Shown: piece by piece, positions 42,832 to 51,476 of the stretch
Numbering within the stretch: position 1 is the stretch's first letter
How the letters are laid out: each line of letters opens with the position of its first letter
Origin: UBA966 sp046350355
Lineage (GTDB): Bacteria; Planctomycetota; Phycisphaerae; Phycisphaerales; SM1A02
DNA: 64,000 bases
NCBI GenBank assembly: GCA_046350355.1
Contig: JAXMAN010000002.1
Coordinates: 310,001 to 374,000, forward strand
Direction of reading: 5' to 3'
The notes under the pieces: generated by a model
What the model was told of the DNA's origin: nothing
Databases searched by the model: none
What the model saw: only the letters and a program-made list of their open reading frames with translations
Made by a program: the position numbers and the translations under genes

Positions 42832-42855
42832 GCCCCCGCGTTCCGCGGCGGGGGC
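42832..42855 (-). promoter_or_regulatory. 5'-leader hairpin next to the subtilase Shine-Dalgarno
   Basis: On the transcript, GCCCCCGC (42855-42848) can pair with GCGGGGGC (42839-42832), directly before the GGAGAAG ribosome-binding site of the subtilase gene. It could modulate ribosome access. Confidence 0.4.
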
Positions 42856-42880
42856 GATGGTTGGACACATACAGACCGGT

Positions 42881-42898
42881 CGCGGAGGCGCCTCCGCG
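42881..42898. repeat. 18-bp perfect palindrome upstream of the subtilase
   Basis: CGCGGAGGCGCCTCCGCG reads the same on both strands and lies 68 bases upstream of the subtilase start, within the only sizeable (205-bp) intergenic region of this part. It could be an operator or a second leader hairpin. The rest of the interval holds a weak -35/-10-like pair on the minus strand (TTGTCG, 17 bases, TAACTT) and nothing else recognisable. Confidence 0.4.
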
Positions 42899-43018
42899 GC
42901 GGTCGACTACAGACTCATACGAAAGTTACTTGCCATTTGATGCGGCGACAAGGGAACGGGCGGTTCTGGTCGTCCGATTCCCCGGTCGGGGCGGGGCCGG
43001 GGCGGGCTCCGGAGGCGA

Positions 43019-44398
43019 TCAGGAGGCTGCCGAGGCCGACCGGATCGCGGCTTCGCCCCGGGCGCCGGGGTCGGCGCTGGGGCGCGGGTCGAGCACCCGG
43101 TGGCCGATGTCGCGCCGGAAGAAGGCGCCGGGGAATCGAATCGTGGCCGCGGCCTCGTTCGCCAGCTGCTGGGCGCGGCGCAGGTCCGCCGCGAGGGCGG
43201 TCACGCCGAAGACGCGTCCGCCGGCGGTCACCAGCGTCCCGCCCTCGCCGCGGGCGGTGCCGGCGTGGAAGACGATGACCTGCTCGCCGGGGCCGGCGCA
43301 GGCCTCCGCCGCCTCGACCCCGGTGATCTCCAGGCCCTTGCGGATCGAGCCCGGGTACCCCTCGCTGCAGACGACGACGCAGCAGGCGGCGCGGGGATCG
43401 AAGCGGACCTCCGCCTGGTCGAGCTCGCCGCCGGCGGCCTTCCAGAGGGTGTCCACCAGGTCGCCCTCGAAGCGCGCCATCAGGGGCTGCGTCTCCGGGT
43501 CGCCGAAGCGGGTGTTGAACTCGAGCACCTTCGGGCCACCCGGGGTCAGCATCATCCCGGCGTAGAGGACGCCGCGGAACTCGACGCCGTCGCGCCGCAG
43601 GGCGTCGATGGTGGGGACGAGCACCTCGCGGCTGATCTCGGCCATGACCGTCTCGGTCGCCAGCGGGGTGGGGCAGTAGGAGCCCATGCCGCCGGTGTTG
43701 GGGCCCGTGTCCCCCTCGCCGACCTGCTTGTGGTCCTGGCAGGGATCCAGCACGAGCACCGAGCGTCCGTCGACGAGCGCGAGCACGCTCATCTCCTGGC
43801 CCACCAGGCGCTCCTCGATGACGACGGTCGTCCCCGCTTCGCCGAACTCGCGCGACTTCATGATGCGGTCGAGCGCGGCGAGCGCCTCGGCCCGCGAGCC
43901 GCAGACGACGACGCCCTTGCCCGCGCAGAGGCCCGAGGCCTTCACGACCAGCGGGATGTCGCGCGCCTCGATGTAGGCGCGCGCGGTCTCGTAGCTGGAG
44001 AAGCTGCGCCCGTCCGCGGTGGGGACGCTCGCGTGCTTCATGATCTGCTTGGCGAAGGCCTTGTCGAACTCCAGGCGCGCGCCCTCCTTGACCGGGCCGA
44101 AGATGCGCCGGCCGGGGGCGGCGAGCTCGTCGACGATGCCCTCGGCGAGCGGACCCTCGGGGCCGACGACGACGAGCGAGATCTCGTTCTTGTCGAGCCA
44201 GCTGCGCAGGAAGAAGCGCTCGCGCGCGGTCATCGGCGCGTCGCAGGGGCGGCCCAGGGCCAGGAGGCCCGCGTTCGCGTCCGCCTGCACCCAGAGCTGG
44301 CCCAGGCGCGGCGACTGGCGCAGCTTCCAGGCGAGCGCGTGCTCGCGGCCGCCGGTGCCCAGGAGCAGGACGTTGCAGGGATGGGGGGCGTCGGACAT
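43019..44398 (-). CDS. purD: Phosphoribosylamine-glycine ligase
   Basis: A 459-residue ATP-grasp enzyme that makes GAR from phosphoribosylamine and glycine in purine synthesis. Hallmarks are VLLLGTGGREHALAWKL, LVVVGPEGPLAEGIVDEL, VVKASGLCAGKGVVVC, QDHKQVGEGDTGPNTGGMGSY and LEFNTRFGDPETQPLM. The last 30 or so residues are a variable tail beyond the normal end. It starts 24 bases after the ald stop, so the two are likely co-transcribed; the two enzymes do not share a pathway. Confidence 0.96.
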   Translation of the reverse strand: MSDAPHPCNVLLLGTGGREHALAWKLRQSPRLGQLWVQADANAGLLALGRPCDAPMTARERFFLRSWLDKNEISLVVVGPEGPLAEGIVDELAAPGRRIFGPVKEGARLEFDKAFAKQIMKHASVPTADGRSFSSYETARAYIEARDIPLVVKASGLCAGKGVVVCGSRAEALAALDRIMKSREFGEAGTTVVIEERLVGQEMSVLALVDGRSVLVLDPCQDHKQVGEGDTGPNTGGMGSYCPTPLATETVMAEISREVLVPTIDALRRDGVEFRGVLYAGMMLTPGGPKVLEFNTRFGDPETQPLMARFEGDLVDTLWKAAGGELDQAEVRFDPRAACCVVVCSEGYPGSIRKGLEITGVEAAEACAGPGEQVIVFHAGTARGEGGTLVTAGGRVFGVTALAADLRRAQQLANEAAATIRFPGAFFRRDIGHRVLDPRPSADPGARGEAAIRSASAAS

Positions 44399-44422
44399 CG
44401 CGTCTCCTTGCGGCGTGGTCGG

Positions 44423-45562
44423 TCAGCCGCGCGCCGCGGCGGGGGTGCTGCGGATCGCGTCGTCGAGCGGGGTGTACTGCATGCCGTGCGCCTCGGCGAC
44501 GGGGCGGTAGGTGAGCCGGCCGTGCCAGGTGTTGATCGCGTCGGCGAAGAAGTGGTCCATGCCCGCGAGCTTGCGCGGGCCGTACTTGGCCAGCTTCAGC
44601 GTCCACGGCAGCGTCACGTTGGTGAGCGCGAGCGTCGAGGTGCGCGCCACCGCCGCGGGCATGTTGCCGACGCAGTAGTGGACGATGCCGTCGACCTCGA
44701 AGGTGGGCGCGCCGTGCGTGGTCATGCGCGCGGTCTCGACGCATCCGCCCTGGTCGATGGCGACGTCGACGATGACGCTGCCCTGGCGGATATGGCGCAG
44801 GTCCTCGCGGCGGATGAGGTGCGGCGCGCGCGCACCGCGCACGAGCACCGCGCCGACGATGAGGTCCGCCCAGTGCAGCCGCTCGCGGATGGTCTGCGGG
44901 TCGCTGTAGATCGCCTGCACGTTCGCGGGCATGATCTCGTCGAGGTGGCGCAGCCGGTCGACGCTGATGTCCAGGATCACCACCTGCGCGCCCATGCCGG
45001 CGGCGACCTGCGCGGCGCAGGTGCCCACGGTGCCGCCGCCGATGATGAGCACGTGGCCCGGCTCGACGCCGGGGACGCCTCCGAGCAGGATGCCGCGGCC
45101 GCCGAAGGGGCGCTCGAGGTACTTCGCCCCCTCCTGGATGCTCAGCTTGCCCGCGACCTCGCTCATCGGCGTGAGCAGGGGCAGGTAGCCGTGCTCGTCG
45201 GTGAGCGTCTCGTAGGCGACGCCGATGCTGCCGCGCGCCAGGCACGCCTCGACCAGCGTGCGGTCGGCGGCCAGGTGGAAGTACGAGAAGATCGTCTGCC
45301 CCGCGCGCATGCGCTCGAACTCCGCGGGCTGCGGGGGCTGCACCTTCACGACGAGCTCGGCGGCGGTCCACACCTCGGCGGCGGTCGCGACGACGCGCGC
45401 GCCCGCGGCGGCGTACTGCTCGTCGGTGAAGCCGCTGCCCAGGCCGGCGCCCGACTGCACCACGACGGAGTGGCCCTCGCGGACGAGGACCTCGACGCCG
45501 ACGGGACGCATGCCGACGCGGTACTCGTCGGTCTTGATTTCGGTGGGAACGCCGATGACCAT
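44423..45562 (-). CDS. ald: Alanine dehydrogenase
   Basis: A 379-residue NAD-dependent L-alanine dehydrogenase (alanine to pyruvate and ammonia). The family blocks are MVIGVPTEIKTDEYRVGMRP, VVKVQPPQPAEF, TIFSYFHLAADR (catalytic His), EVAGKLSIQEGAKYLE, HVLIIGGGTVGTCAAQVAAGMGA (Rossmann) and DVAIDQGGCVET. Length and motifs are complete. Its start faces the divergent exported protein across 173 bases. It leads a two-gene unit with purD. Confidence 0.95.
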   Translation of the reverse strand: MVIGVPTEIKTDEYRVGMRPVGVEVLVREGHSVVVQSGAGLGSGFTDEQYAAAGARVVATAAEVWTAAELVVKVQPPQPAEFERMRAGQTIFSYFHLAADRTLVEACLARGSIGVAYETLTDEHGYLPLLTPMSEVAGKLSIQEGAKYLERPFGGRGILLGGVPGVEPGHVLIIGGGTVGTCAAQVAAGMGAQVVILDISVDRLRHLDEIMPANVQAIYSDPQTIRERLHWADLIVGAVLVRGARAPHLIRREDLRHIRQGSVIVDVAIDQGGCVETARMTTHGAPTFEVDGIVHYCVGNMPAAVARTSTLALTNVTLPWTLKLAKYGPRKLAGMDHFFADAINTWHGRLTYRPVAEAHGMQYTPLDDAIRSTPAAARG

Positions 45563-45735
45563 GGGGACTGCCTGCGGGTCGGGGGAGGCCCCGCGCGACC
45601 GGCGGGGCGAAGGGGGCGAGTCTAGCCGAGTTTCTGCTACCCTTGATGCTCCGCGGCCCGCGCGCCGCGGCGCCGCGCCCGCGCCTCCACGCATGGGCGC
45701 GGGCGCGCCTCCTCCTCGTTCCGGAACGCACCCGC

Positions 45736-47199
45736 ATGCACCCCGCACGACGACTCATCGCCGCCCTCCTCCTCGGAACCGCCGCCCTCGCGCTCCCGGC
45801 CCGCGCCGACGACAAGCAGGCGGTGGACGCCCTCAACCTGCCCATGTCCGTCGTCCAGGAGTCCAGCAAGAGCTGGAAGGACCTGAGCGAGGCGGTCGCG
45901 GCGCTCTCGGCGCCCCCGGTCAAGGTGGGCAAGGACTTCAACCTCACCACGATCTGGCCCGGGATGAAGGACTGGGACAAGGTCAAGGCCTGGGCCGCGG
46001 CGAACGAGCCGATGGGCAAGGCGATCCTGGCCGCGCAGTCCAAGGTCGTCTTCGGCATGCCCTACGGCCGCGGCAGCGTCCCGCCCTCGATGGTCGAGAA
46101 GGGCATCTTCGTGGGCCTGGGCGAGGGGCTGACGGTCTTCGTGAGCGACCCGGCCTACCTCAAGGCCTTCGACACCATGCTCGCCTACACCGCCGCGGAG
46201 ATCTACCGCCTGGGCGAGGAGCAGAAGTTCGCCGAGGCATTCGACCTCGGGATCGCGACCCTGCGCGTGCTGCGCCAGGTCGCGGACCAGCAGCTTCTGG
46301 AGGAGAAGCGCTGGGCGATGGAGCGCATGTCCGAGTCCTGCTCGGTGCAGCGCGACTTCATGTTCGCCTTCCTGGACAAGATCCCGGCGGCCGTGCTCAA
46401 GAAGGCCGGCTTCACGGGCTATCCGTACATCCGCGCCTCCGACGGCGAGCGCCTGCGCCGCCTGGAGATGCCCGAGGGCGACCGCGTCCTCGCCGAGCTC
46501 ATGCTCGTGCAGCTCTTCGACGCGAAGGGACAGCCCGACGCCGTGAAGATGGCCGCGACGATGGGCGACCTGCAGTCGCGCAACGAGCCGCTCACGCGCT
46601 TCGGCGCCGCCAAGCGCTGGACGCAGATCGCCGAGGTGCCGCACGGTTCCTTCGACGCCAGCCGCAACCGCCTCACCAGCATCTACGACGACTGGTGGCG
46701 CCGGTGGCGCGTCCGCTACTACGACACCCTGCTGGACAACCCCACGGTGATCAGCCGGACCAACAAGGTGCGCTACGCGATGGTGCTCCTGATGGTCCGC
46801 GACCTCGAGGGGCTCTTCACCCTGCGCCAGCGCCTGAACGCGGAGCTCAACGGCACGGCGATCGCCGCCTCCGTCTGCGCGGCGTACCGCGAGCTGGGCT
46901 CCTGGCCCCGCGAGCTGAAGGCGACCTACACGCAGTTCACCGTCAAGCGCATGGACTACGACCCGTGGGATCCGGCGTACGGCCGCTGGCAGTACCAGCG
47001 CCTGGATTCGCCGCGTGCCATCGAGTGCGAGTACGGACGCCTGCAGATCTCCGGCGCGCTGCTGTACGCGCGTGGCGTCGACAAGGAGGACGGCAGCGCC
47101 GCGAAGGCGACCGTCGACGGCGTCTCGGGCGACTTCGTGGCGTGGCCTCCGCTGCGCGCGGTGAGCCGCGCCTCGGGTGGCACCGGCATCGCGAAGTGA
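45736..47199 (+). CDS. Exported protein of unknown function
   Basis: A 487-residue exported protein with signal peptide MHPARRLIAALLLGTAALAL ending ARADD. The body is mostly helical (about 30-470), with DLGIATLRVLRQVADQQLLE and LELFDA-type helices, plus conserved-looking aromatic stretches (YDDWWRRWRVRYYDTLLDNP, DYDPWDPAYGRWQYQRL). I do not recognise the family. Start 45736 is chosen for the signal peptide; an upstream ATG at 45643 would add a basic, non-signal extension. It lies 44 bases before trxB. Confidence 0.75.
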   Translation: MHPARRLIAALLLGTAALALPARADDKQAVDALNLPMSVVQESSKSWKDLSEAVAALSAPPVKVGKDFNLTTIWPGMKDWDKVKAWAAANEPMGKAILAAQSKVVFGMPYGRGSVPPSMVEKGIFVGLGEGLTVFVSDPAYLKAFDTMLAYTAAEIYRLGEEQKFAEAFDLGIATLRVLRQVADQQLLEEKRWAMERMSESCSVQRDFMFAFLDKIPAAVLKKAGFTGYPYIRASDGERLRRLEMPEGDRVLAELMLVQLFDAKGQPDAVKMAATMGDLQSRNEPLTRFGAAKRWTQIAEVPHGSFDASRNRLTSIYDDWWRRWRVRYYDTLLDNPTVISRTNKVRYAMVLLMVRDLEGLFTLRQRLNAELNGTAIAASVCAAYRELGSWPRELKATYTQFTVKRMDYDPWDPAYGRWQYQRLDSPRAIECEYGRLQISGALLYARGVDKEDGSAAKATVDGVSGDFVAWPPLRAVSRASGGTGIAK

Positions 47200-47212
47200 T
47201 CGGCGGAGCACC

Positions 47213-47240
47213 GGAAGCGGGAAGCAGGAAGCAGGAAGCA
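47213..47240 (+). repeat. Four tandem GGAAGCR heptamers in the trxB leader
   Basis: GGAAGCG is followed by three exact copies of GGAAGCA, ending three bases before the trxB ATG (47244). Each unit contains the purine-rich core GGAAG that can act as a Shine-Dalgarno, so copy number could tune initiation. Confidence 0.7.
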
Positions 47241-47243
47241 GCG

Positions 47244-48233
47244 ATGTCCAGCGCAAGCAGCGGCAAGGTCGAGAAGGTCGTGATCGTGGGCTCGGGCCCG
47301 GCAGGGTGGACGGCGGCGATCTACGCCGCGCGCGCGAACCTGGAGCCCGTCGTCTACGTGGGCGTTCCCGCGACCAACCCCGCGCCGGTGCTTCCGGGTG
47401 GCCAGCTCATGCTGACCACCGAGGTGGAGAACTACCCCGGCTTCCCGCACGGCGTCACCGGCCCCGAGATGATGGCGAAGTTCCGCGAGCAGGCGGAGCG
47501 CTTCGGCACGCGCGTCGTCGATGCGAACATCGACCGCTGCGAGTTCGGGAGCCGCCCCTTCGTGCTGCATGACTCCGACGGCAAGTCGGTGCGCGCGCAC
47601 ACGGTCATCCTCTCCACGGGCGCGACCGCCAACTGGCTCGGCCTGCCCAACGAGCTGCGCCTGGCCACCACCGGCGGCGGCGTGAGCGCCTGCGCGGTCT
47701 GCGACGGCGCGCTGCCCGCGTACCGCAACCAGCCGCTCGCGGTCGTCGGCGGCGGCGACACGGCGATGGAGGAGACCAGCTACCTCACGAAGTTCGCGAG
47801 CAAGGTCTACGTCATCCACCGCCGCGACTCGCTGCGCGCCAGCAAGGCGATGCAGGAGCGCGTGCTGGGCAGTCCCAAGGTCGAGATGGTCTGGGAGAGC
47901 CAGGTCGTCGACGTGCTGGGCGCGGAGCGGCTCGAGGCCGTGCTCGTGCGCAACCTCCGGACCGGCCAGGAGCGGCGGCTCGATGTCCGCGGGCTCTTCA
48001 TCGCCATCGGCCACTCGCCGGCGACGGGCTTCCTGAAGGGCTCGGGCGTGGAGCTCGACGACAAGGGCTACGTCGCGCTGCGCACGCGCTCCAGCTACAC
48101 GAACATCCCGGGCGTCTTCGCGGCGGGCGACGTCGCGGACCAGGTCTACCGCCAGGCGATCACCGCGTCGGGCATGGGCTGCCAGGCGGCGATCGACTGC
48201 GAGCGGTGGCTGGCGGAGCAGGGCGTGCACTGA
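47244..48233 (+). CDS. trxB: Thioredoxin reductase
   Basis: A 329-residue FAD/NADPH enzyme that reduces thioredoxin. It has an FAD motif VVIVGSGPAGWTAAIYAARA (12-31), PGGQLMLTTEVENYPGFP, a redox-active CAVC (C150, C153, usual form CATC), an NADPH motif VVGGGDTAMEET, and GVFAAGDVADQVYRQAITASGMGCQAA at the C-terminus. The domain order and length are normal. The start is preceded by a heptamer repeat; the stop overlaps the next gene by one base (TGATG). Confidence 0.95.
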   Translation: MSSASSGKVEKVVIVGSGPAGWTAAIYAARANLEPVVYVGVPATNPAPVLPGGQLMLTTEVENYPGFPHGVTGPEMMAKFREQAERFGTRVVDANIDRCEFGSRPFVLHDSDGKSVRAHTVILSTGATANWLGLPNELRLATTGGGVSACAVCDGALPAYRNQPLAVVGGGDTAMEETSYLTKFASKVYVIHRRDSLRASKAMQERVLGSPKVEMVWESQVVDVLGAERLEAVLVRNLRTGQERRLDVRGLFIAIGHSPATGFLKGSGVELDDKGYVALRTRSSYTNIPGVFAAGDVADQVYRQAITASGMGCQAAIDCERWLAEQGVH

Positions 48234-49546
48234 TGGCCGTGGCGCTGGGCCGCAAGGAGCAGTGGGTCGCGACGGGATCGATCGCGGCGCTCCTGCTGGG
48301 GATGGTCGTCGGCGAGGTGCTGCATCAGCGCGGGGCGAACCAGGTGCTCTCGGCCTTCTCGGTCGCGGGCGACCTCATGCTCGTGCGGCCGCTGATGATG
48401 CTCGTGCTGCCGCTGATCTTCACGAGCGTGCTCGCGGGGATCACCTCGCTGGGCGACCCGACGCGGCTGGGCCGGCTGGGCGCGGCGACCGCGGTCTACT
48501 TCCTCTCCACGATGCTGCTGGCCGCCGCGCTGGGCGCGTCGCTGGTCACGCTGGTGGGCCCCGGGCTGGGGCTCTCGCCCGACGATGTCGCGAACCTGAA
48601 GGCCTCGGGGATCGAGCGCTTCGAGGCGAGCTCCGCGAAGGTCGCGCAGGTGGCGGAGCAGGGGGGCGCGAGCCTGGGCGGCGCGTGGCTGGGCGTCGCG
48701 CGGCAGATGCTCCCGTCGAATCCCTTCGCGGCGATGGCCGAGGGCCAGCCGCTGGGGATGATCGTCTTCGCGCTGGTGCTGGGCGTGGCGCTCGCGCTGG
48801 GAGGCAGCGTCTGCGAGCCCGCGGTGCGCGTGATCCATGCGGTGAACGAGGCGCTGCTGCGCGCGGTCGGGTGGATCCTCTGGATCATCCCCGTGGGCGC
48901 CTTCCTGCTGGTGAGCGCGAGCGTCGGCAAGATTGGCCTGCGCGAGCTGCTGGGGCCGCTGGGGCTGTACATGGCCGTCGTGATCGGCGGACTGGTCGTG
49001 CACATGTTCGTCGTGCTGCCGGTGCTGCAGGCGATGCTCGGCGGCGGCAATCCATTCCGCTTCATGTGGCAGATGCGCGAGGCTTTGGCGACCGCCTTCG
49101 CCACCGCGAGCTCGAGCGCGACGCTGCCGGTGACGATCCGCGTCTGCGAGACCGAGGGCGGCTGCTCGCAGCGCGCGACGCGCTTCTGCGCGCCGCTGGG
49201 CGCGACGCTCAACATGGACGGCACCGCGCTCTACGAGGCGGTCGCGGTCGTCTTCCTCTTCCAGCTCTACGGCGTGCAGCTCTCCTTCGGCGAGCTCGCG
49301 GTCGTGGTGGCGACGGCGACGCTTGCGGCGGTCGGCGCGGCGGGCATCCCCAGCGCGGGCCTCGTGACCATGGTGATCGTGATCACCGCGGTGAACTCCT
49401 CGCTGGGGAGCGAGAAGCTGCCGGTGGGCGCGATGGGCATCGTCATCGGCGTCGACCGCCTGCTGGACATGTGCCGCACGACGGTCAACGTCTGGGGCGA
49501 CATGGGCGCGGCGCGCATCATGACGCGCCTGGCGCCCGACGACTGA
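48233..49546 (+). CDS. Dicarboxylate/amino acid:cation symporter (DAACS family)
   Basis: A 437-residue membrane transporter related to GltP/DctA/GltPh. It has about eight membrane segments and the diagnostic re-entrant loop HP1 ATASSSATLPVTIRVCE, the TM7 motif GATLNMDGTALYEAV (NMDGT cation site), HP2 GAAGIPSAGLVTMVIV, and TM8 GVDRLLDMCRTTVNVWGD. These carry glutamate, aspartate or C4-dicarboxylates with Na+ or H+; the exact substrate is not fixed by sequence. It starts on the trxB stop and ends at a bidirectional terminator. Confidence 0.93.
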   Translation: MAVALGRKEQWVATGSIAALLLGMVVGEVLHQRGANQVLSAFSVAGDLMLVRPLMMLVLPLIFTSVLAGITSLGDPTRLGRLGAATAVYFLSTMLLAAALGASLVTLVGPGLGLSPDDVANLKASGIERFEASSAKVAQVAEQGGASLGGAWLGVARQMLPSNPFAAMAEGQPLGMIVFALVLGVALALGGSVCEPAVRVIHAVNEALLRAVGWILWIIPVGAFLLVSASVGKIGLRELLGPLGLYMAVVIGGLVVHMFVVLPVLQAMLGGGNPFRFMWQMREALATAFATASSSATLPVTIRVCETEGGCSQRATRFCAPLGATLNMDGTALYEAVAVVFLFQLYGVQLSFGELAVVVATATLAAVGAAGIPSAGLVTMVIVITAVNSSLGSEKLPVGAMGIVIGVDRLLDMCRTTVNVWGDMGAARIMTRLAPDD

Positions 49547-49582
49547 CGGAAAATATGCCGGGCATGCCCGGCATATTTTCCG
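49547..49582. terminator. 36-bp perfect palindrome, bidirectional terminator
   Basis: From 49547 to 49582 the sequence is a perfect inverted repeat with GC-rich centre (GCCGGGCATGCCCGGC) and A/T-rich ends (AAAATAT / ATATTTT). It fills the gap between the convergent symporter and aspS and supplies a T-run for both strands. Confidence 0.85.
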
Positions 49583-51370
49583 CTACTCGATGAGGGTCAC
49601 CTTGAGGCCGCAGTCGGTGAGCTGCGCGGTGTCGATCGGGCCGGGGGCGTCGATCATCAGGTCCGCGCCGGACTGCGTCTTCGGGAAGGCGATGACGTCG
49701 CGGATGTTCTCGGTGCCCACCAGGTGCATGACCAGGCGGTCCAGGCCGAAGGCGATGCCGCCGTGCGGCGGCGCGCCGTGGCGCAGCGCGCGCAGCAGGA
49801 AGCCGAACTTCACCTCCGCCTCCTCGGGCGTGAGGCCGATCAGCTTGAAGACCTTCTCCTGCACGTCCATGCGGTGGATGCGGATGGAGCCGCCGGCGAT
49901 CTCGCTGCCGTTGACGACCAGGTCGTAGCCCGCGCTCAGGCAGCCGCCCGGATCGCGCTCGAGGAGCTCGAACTGGTCCGGATTGGGGCTCGTGAACGGA
50001 TGGTGCATCGCGACCCAGCGCTTGCCCTCGTCGTCCCAGTCGAACATCGGGAAGTCGACGACCCAGAGGAAGCGCCACTCCTTCTCGTCCACCAGGCCCA
50101 GGTCGCGGCCGACCTTCAGGCGCAGCTCGCCCAGCGCCTTCGTGGCGGTGTCCCAGTAGTCGGCGACGACGAGCACGCTGTCGCCCGGCTGCAGGCCCAG
50201 GCGCTCGACGAGCGCCGCGCGCACCGGCTCCAGATGCTTGGCGATGCCCGTCTCGAAGCCCGCCGCGCCGTACTTGGCGACCGCGACGCCGCCGACGCGG
50301 AACTGCTTCACGAACTCCGTGTAGCCGTCGGTCAGCTTGCGCGTGAGCTTCTCCGCGCCGCCGGGGACGCGGATCGCCTTCACGCAGCCGGCGCGGCCGG
50401 CGCGCGACTTCTCGAGCGCCTGCTGGAAGACCTGGAACTCGCTGCCGCGGACGATGTCGGAGATGTCGCGGATCTCGAGCGGGTTGCGCAGGTCCGGGCG
50501 GTCGATGCCGAAGCGGTCCATCGCCTCCTGCCAGGTCATGCGGCGGATCTCGCCGATGTCGTAGCCGAGGATCTCCTTCCAGACGGCGCGGGCGAACTCG
50601 CCCATGACCGCCATCACGTCCTCGCGGTCGCAAAAGCTCATCTCCAGGTCGATCTGGCTGAACTCCGCCTGCCGGTCGGCGCGCGGATCCTCGTCGCGCA
50701 GGCACTTGCAGATCTGGATGTAGCGGTCGAAGCCGGCGACCATCAGGATCTGCTTGAAGAGCTGCGGGCTCTGCGGGAGTGCGTACCACATCCCCTTGTG
50801 CAGGCGCGCGGGGACGATGAAGTCGCGCGCGCCCTCGGGGGTGCTCTTGATGAGCAAGGGGGTCTCGATCTCCGCGAAGCCGTGCTGCGAGAAGTAGTCG
50901 CGCGCGAGCTTCGTCACGCGGCTGCGCGTGCGCAGGATGTGCTGCATGCGCGGACGGCGCAGGTCGATGTAGCGGTTGCGCAGGCGGATCTCCTCGCCGA
51001 TCTTCTCCGCCTCGTGCTCGTCGGGGAGGATCGGCGGGTTCTCCGCCTTGTTGAAGACCTCGATCTGCTCGGCGACGAGCTCCACCTCGCCGGTGGCGAG
51101 CTTGGGGTTCGCGCCGCCGGCGCGCTTGCGCAGCGTGCCGCGCACGCCGACGACGTCCTCGCGGCGCAGCGAGCGCGCGAGCTGGACGACGTCCTTCTGC
51201 CCCTGCTCGAGGTCGAAGACCACCTGGCAGAGTCCGTCGCGGTCGCGCAGGTCGATGAAGAGCAGGCCGCTCCCCTGGTCGCGGTAGGTGTTGACCCAAC
51301 CGTTGAGGGCGATGGTCTTGCCCGCGTCGGCGAGGCGGGGCTGTCCGCAGGTGTGCGTGCGCTTGAGCAT
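49583..51370 (-). CDS. aspS: Aspartate-tRNA ligase (bacterial type)
   Basis: A 595-residue class II synthetase of the bacterial AspRS size. It has an N-terminal OB anticodon-binding domain (LNGWVNTYRDQGSGLLFIDLRDR), motif 1 region RVTKLARDYFSQHGFAEIETPLLIKSTPEGARDF, motif 2 (CLRDEDPRADRQAEFSQIDLEMSF), a bacterial GAD insertion (about 300-420) and motif 3 GIAFGLDRLVMHLVG. Whether it also charges tRNA-Asn cannot be read from the sequence alone. It is convergent with the symporter, and divergent from lpxB across 106 bases. Confidence 0.97.
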   Translation of the reverse strand: MLKRTHTCGQPRLADAGKTIALNGWVNTYRDQGSGLLFIDLRDRDGLCQVVFDLEQGQKDVVQLARSLRREDVVGVRGTLRKRAGGANPKLATGEVELVAEQIEVFNKAENPPILPDEHEAEKIGEEIRLRNRYIDLRRPRMQHILRTRSRVTKLARDYFSQHGFAEIETPLLIKSTPEGARDFIVPARLHKGMWYALPQSPQLFKQILMVAGFDRYIQICKCLRDEDPRADRQAEFSQIDLEMSFCDREDVMAVMGEFARAVWKEILGYDIGEIRRMTWQEAMDRFGIDRPDLRNPLEIRDISDIVRGSEFQVFQQALEKSRAGRAGCVKAIRVPGGAEKLTRKLTDGYTEFVKQFRVGGVAVAKYGAAGFETGIAKHLEPVRAALVERLGLQPGDSVLVVADYWDTATKALGELRLKVGRDLGLVDEKEWRFLWVVDFPMFDWDDEGKRWVAMHHPFTSPNPDQFELLERDPGGCLSAGYDLVVNGSEIAGGSIRIHRMDVQEKVFKLIGLTPEEAEVKFGFLLRALRHGAPPHGGIAFGLDRLVMHLVGTENIRDVIAFPKTQSGADLMIDAPGPIDTAQLTDCGLKVTLIE

Positions 51371-51476
51371 GGGATCGGTGGACGCAGTGGGGGCCGCGAT
51401 CCGCCGCGGCGCCGCGATGGCGGCTCGGCGGTTCGCAAGGGGGCGCAGGATAGCCGAGGCCATTACGATCCGCCGC

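Noticed and set aside
39508..43278. 1256-residue open frame on the plus strand opposite the subtilase
   Set aside because: High-GC shadow of the minus-strand peptidase: composition is Arg/Ala/Val/Gly-rich with no domain, while the opposite strand has a complete protein.
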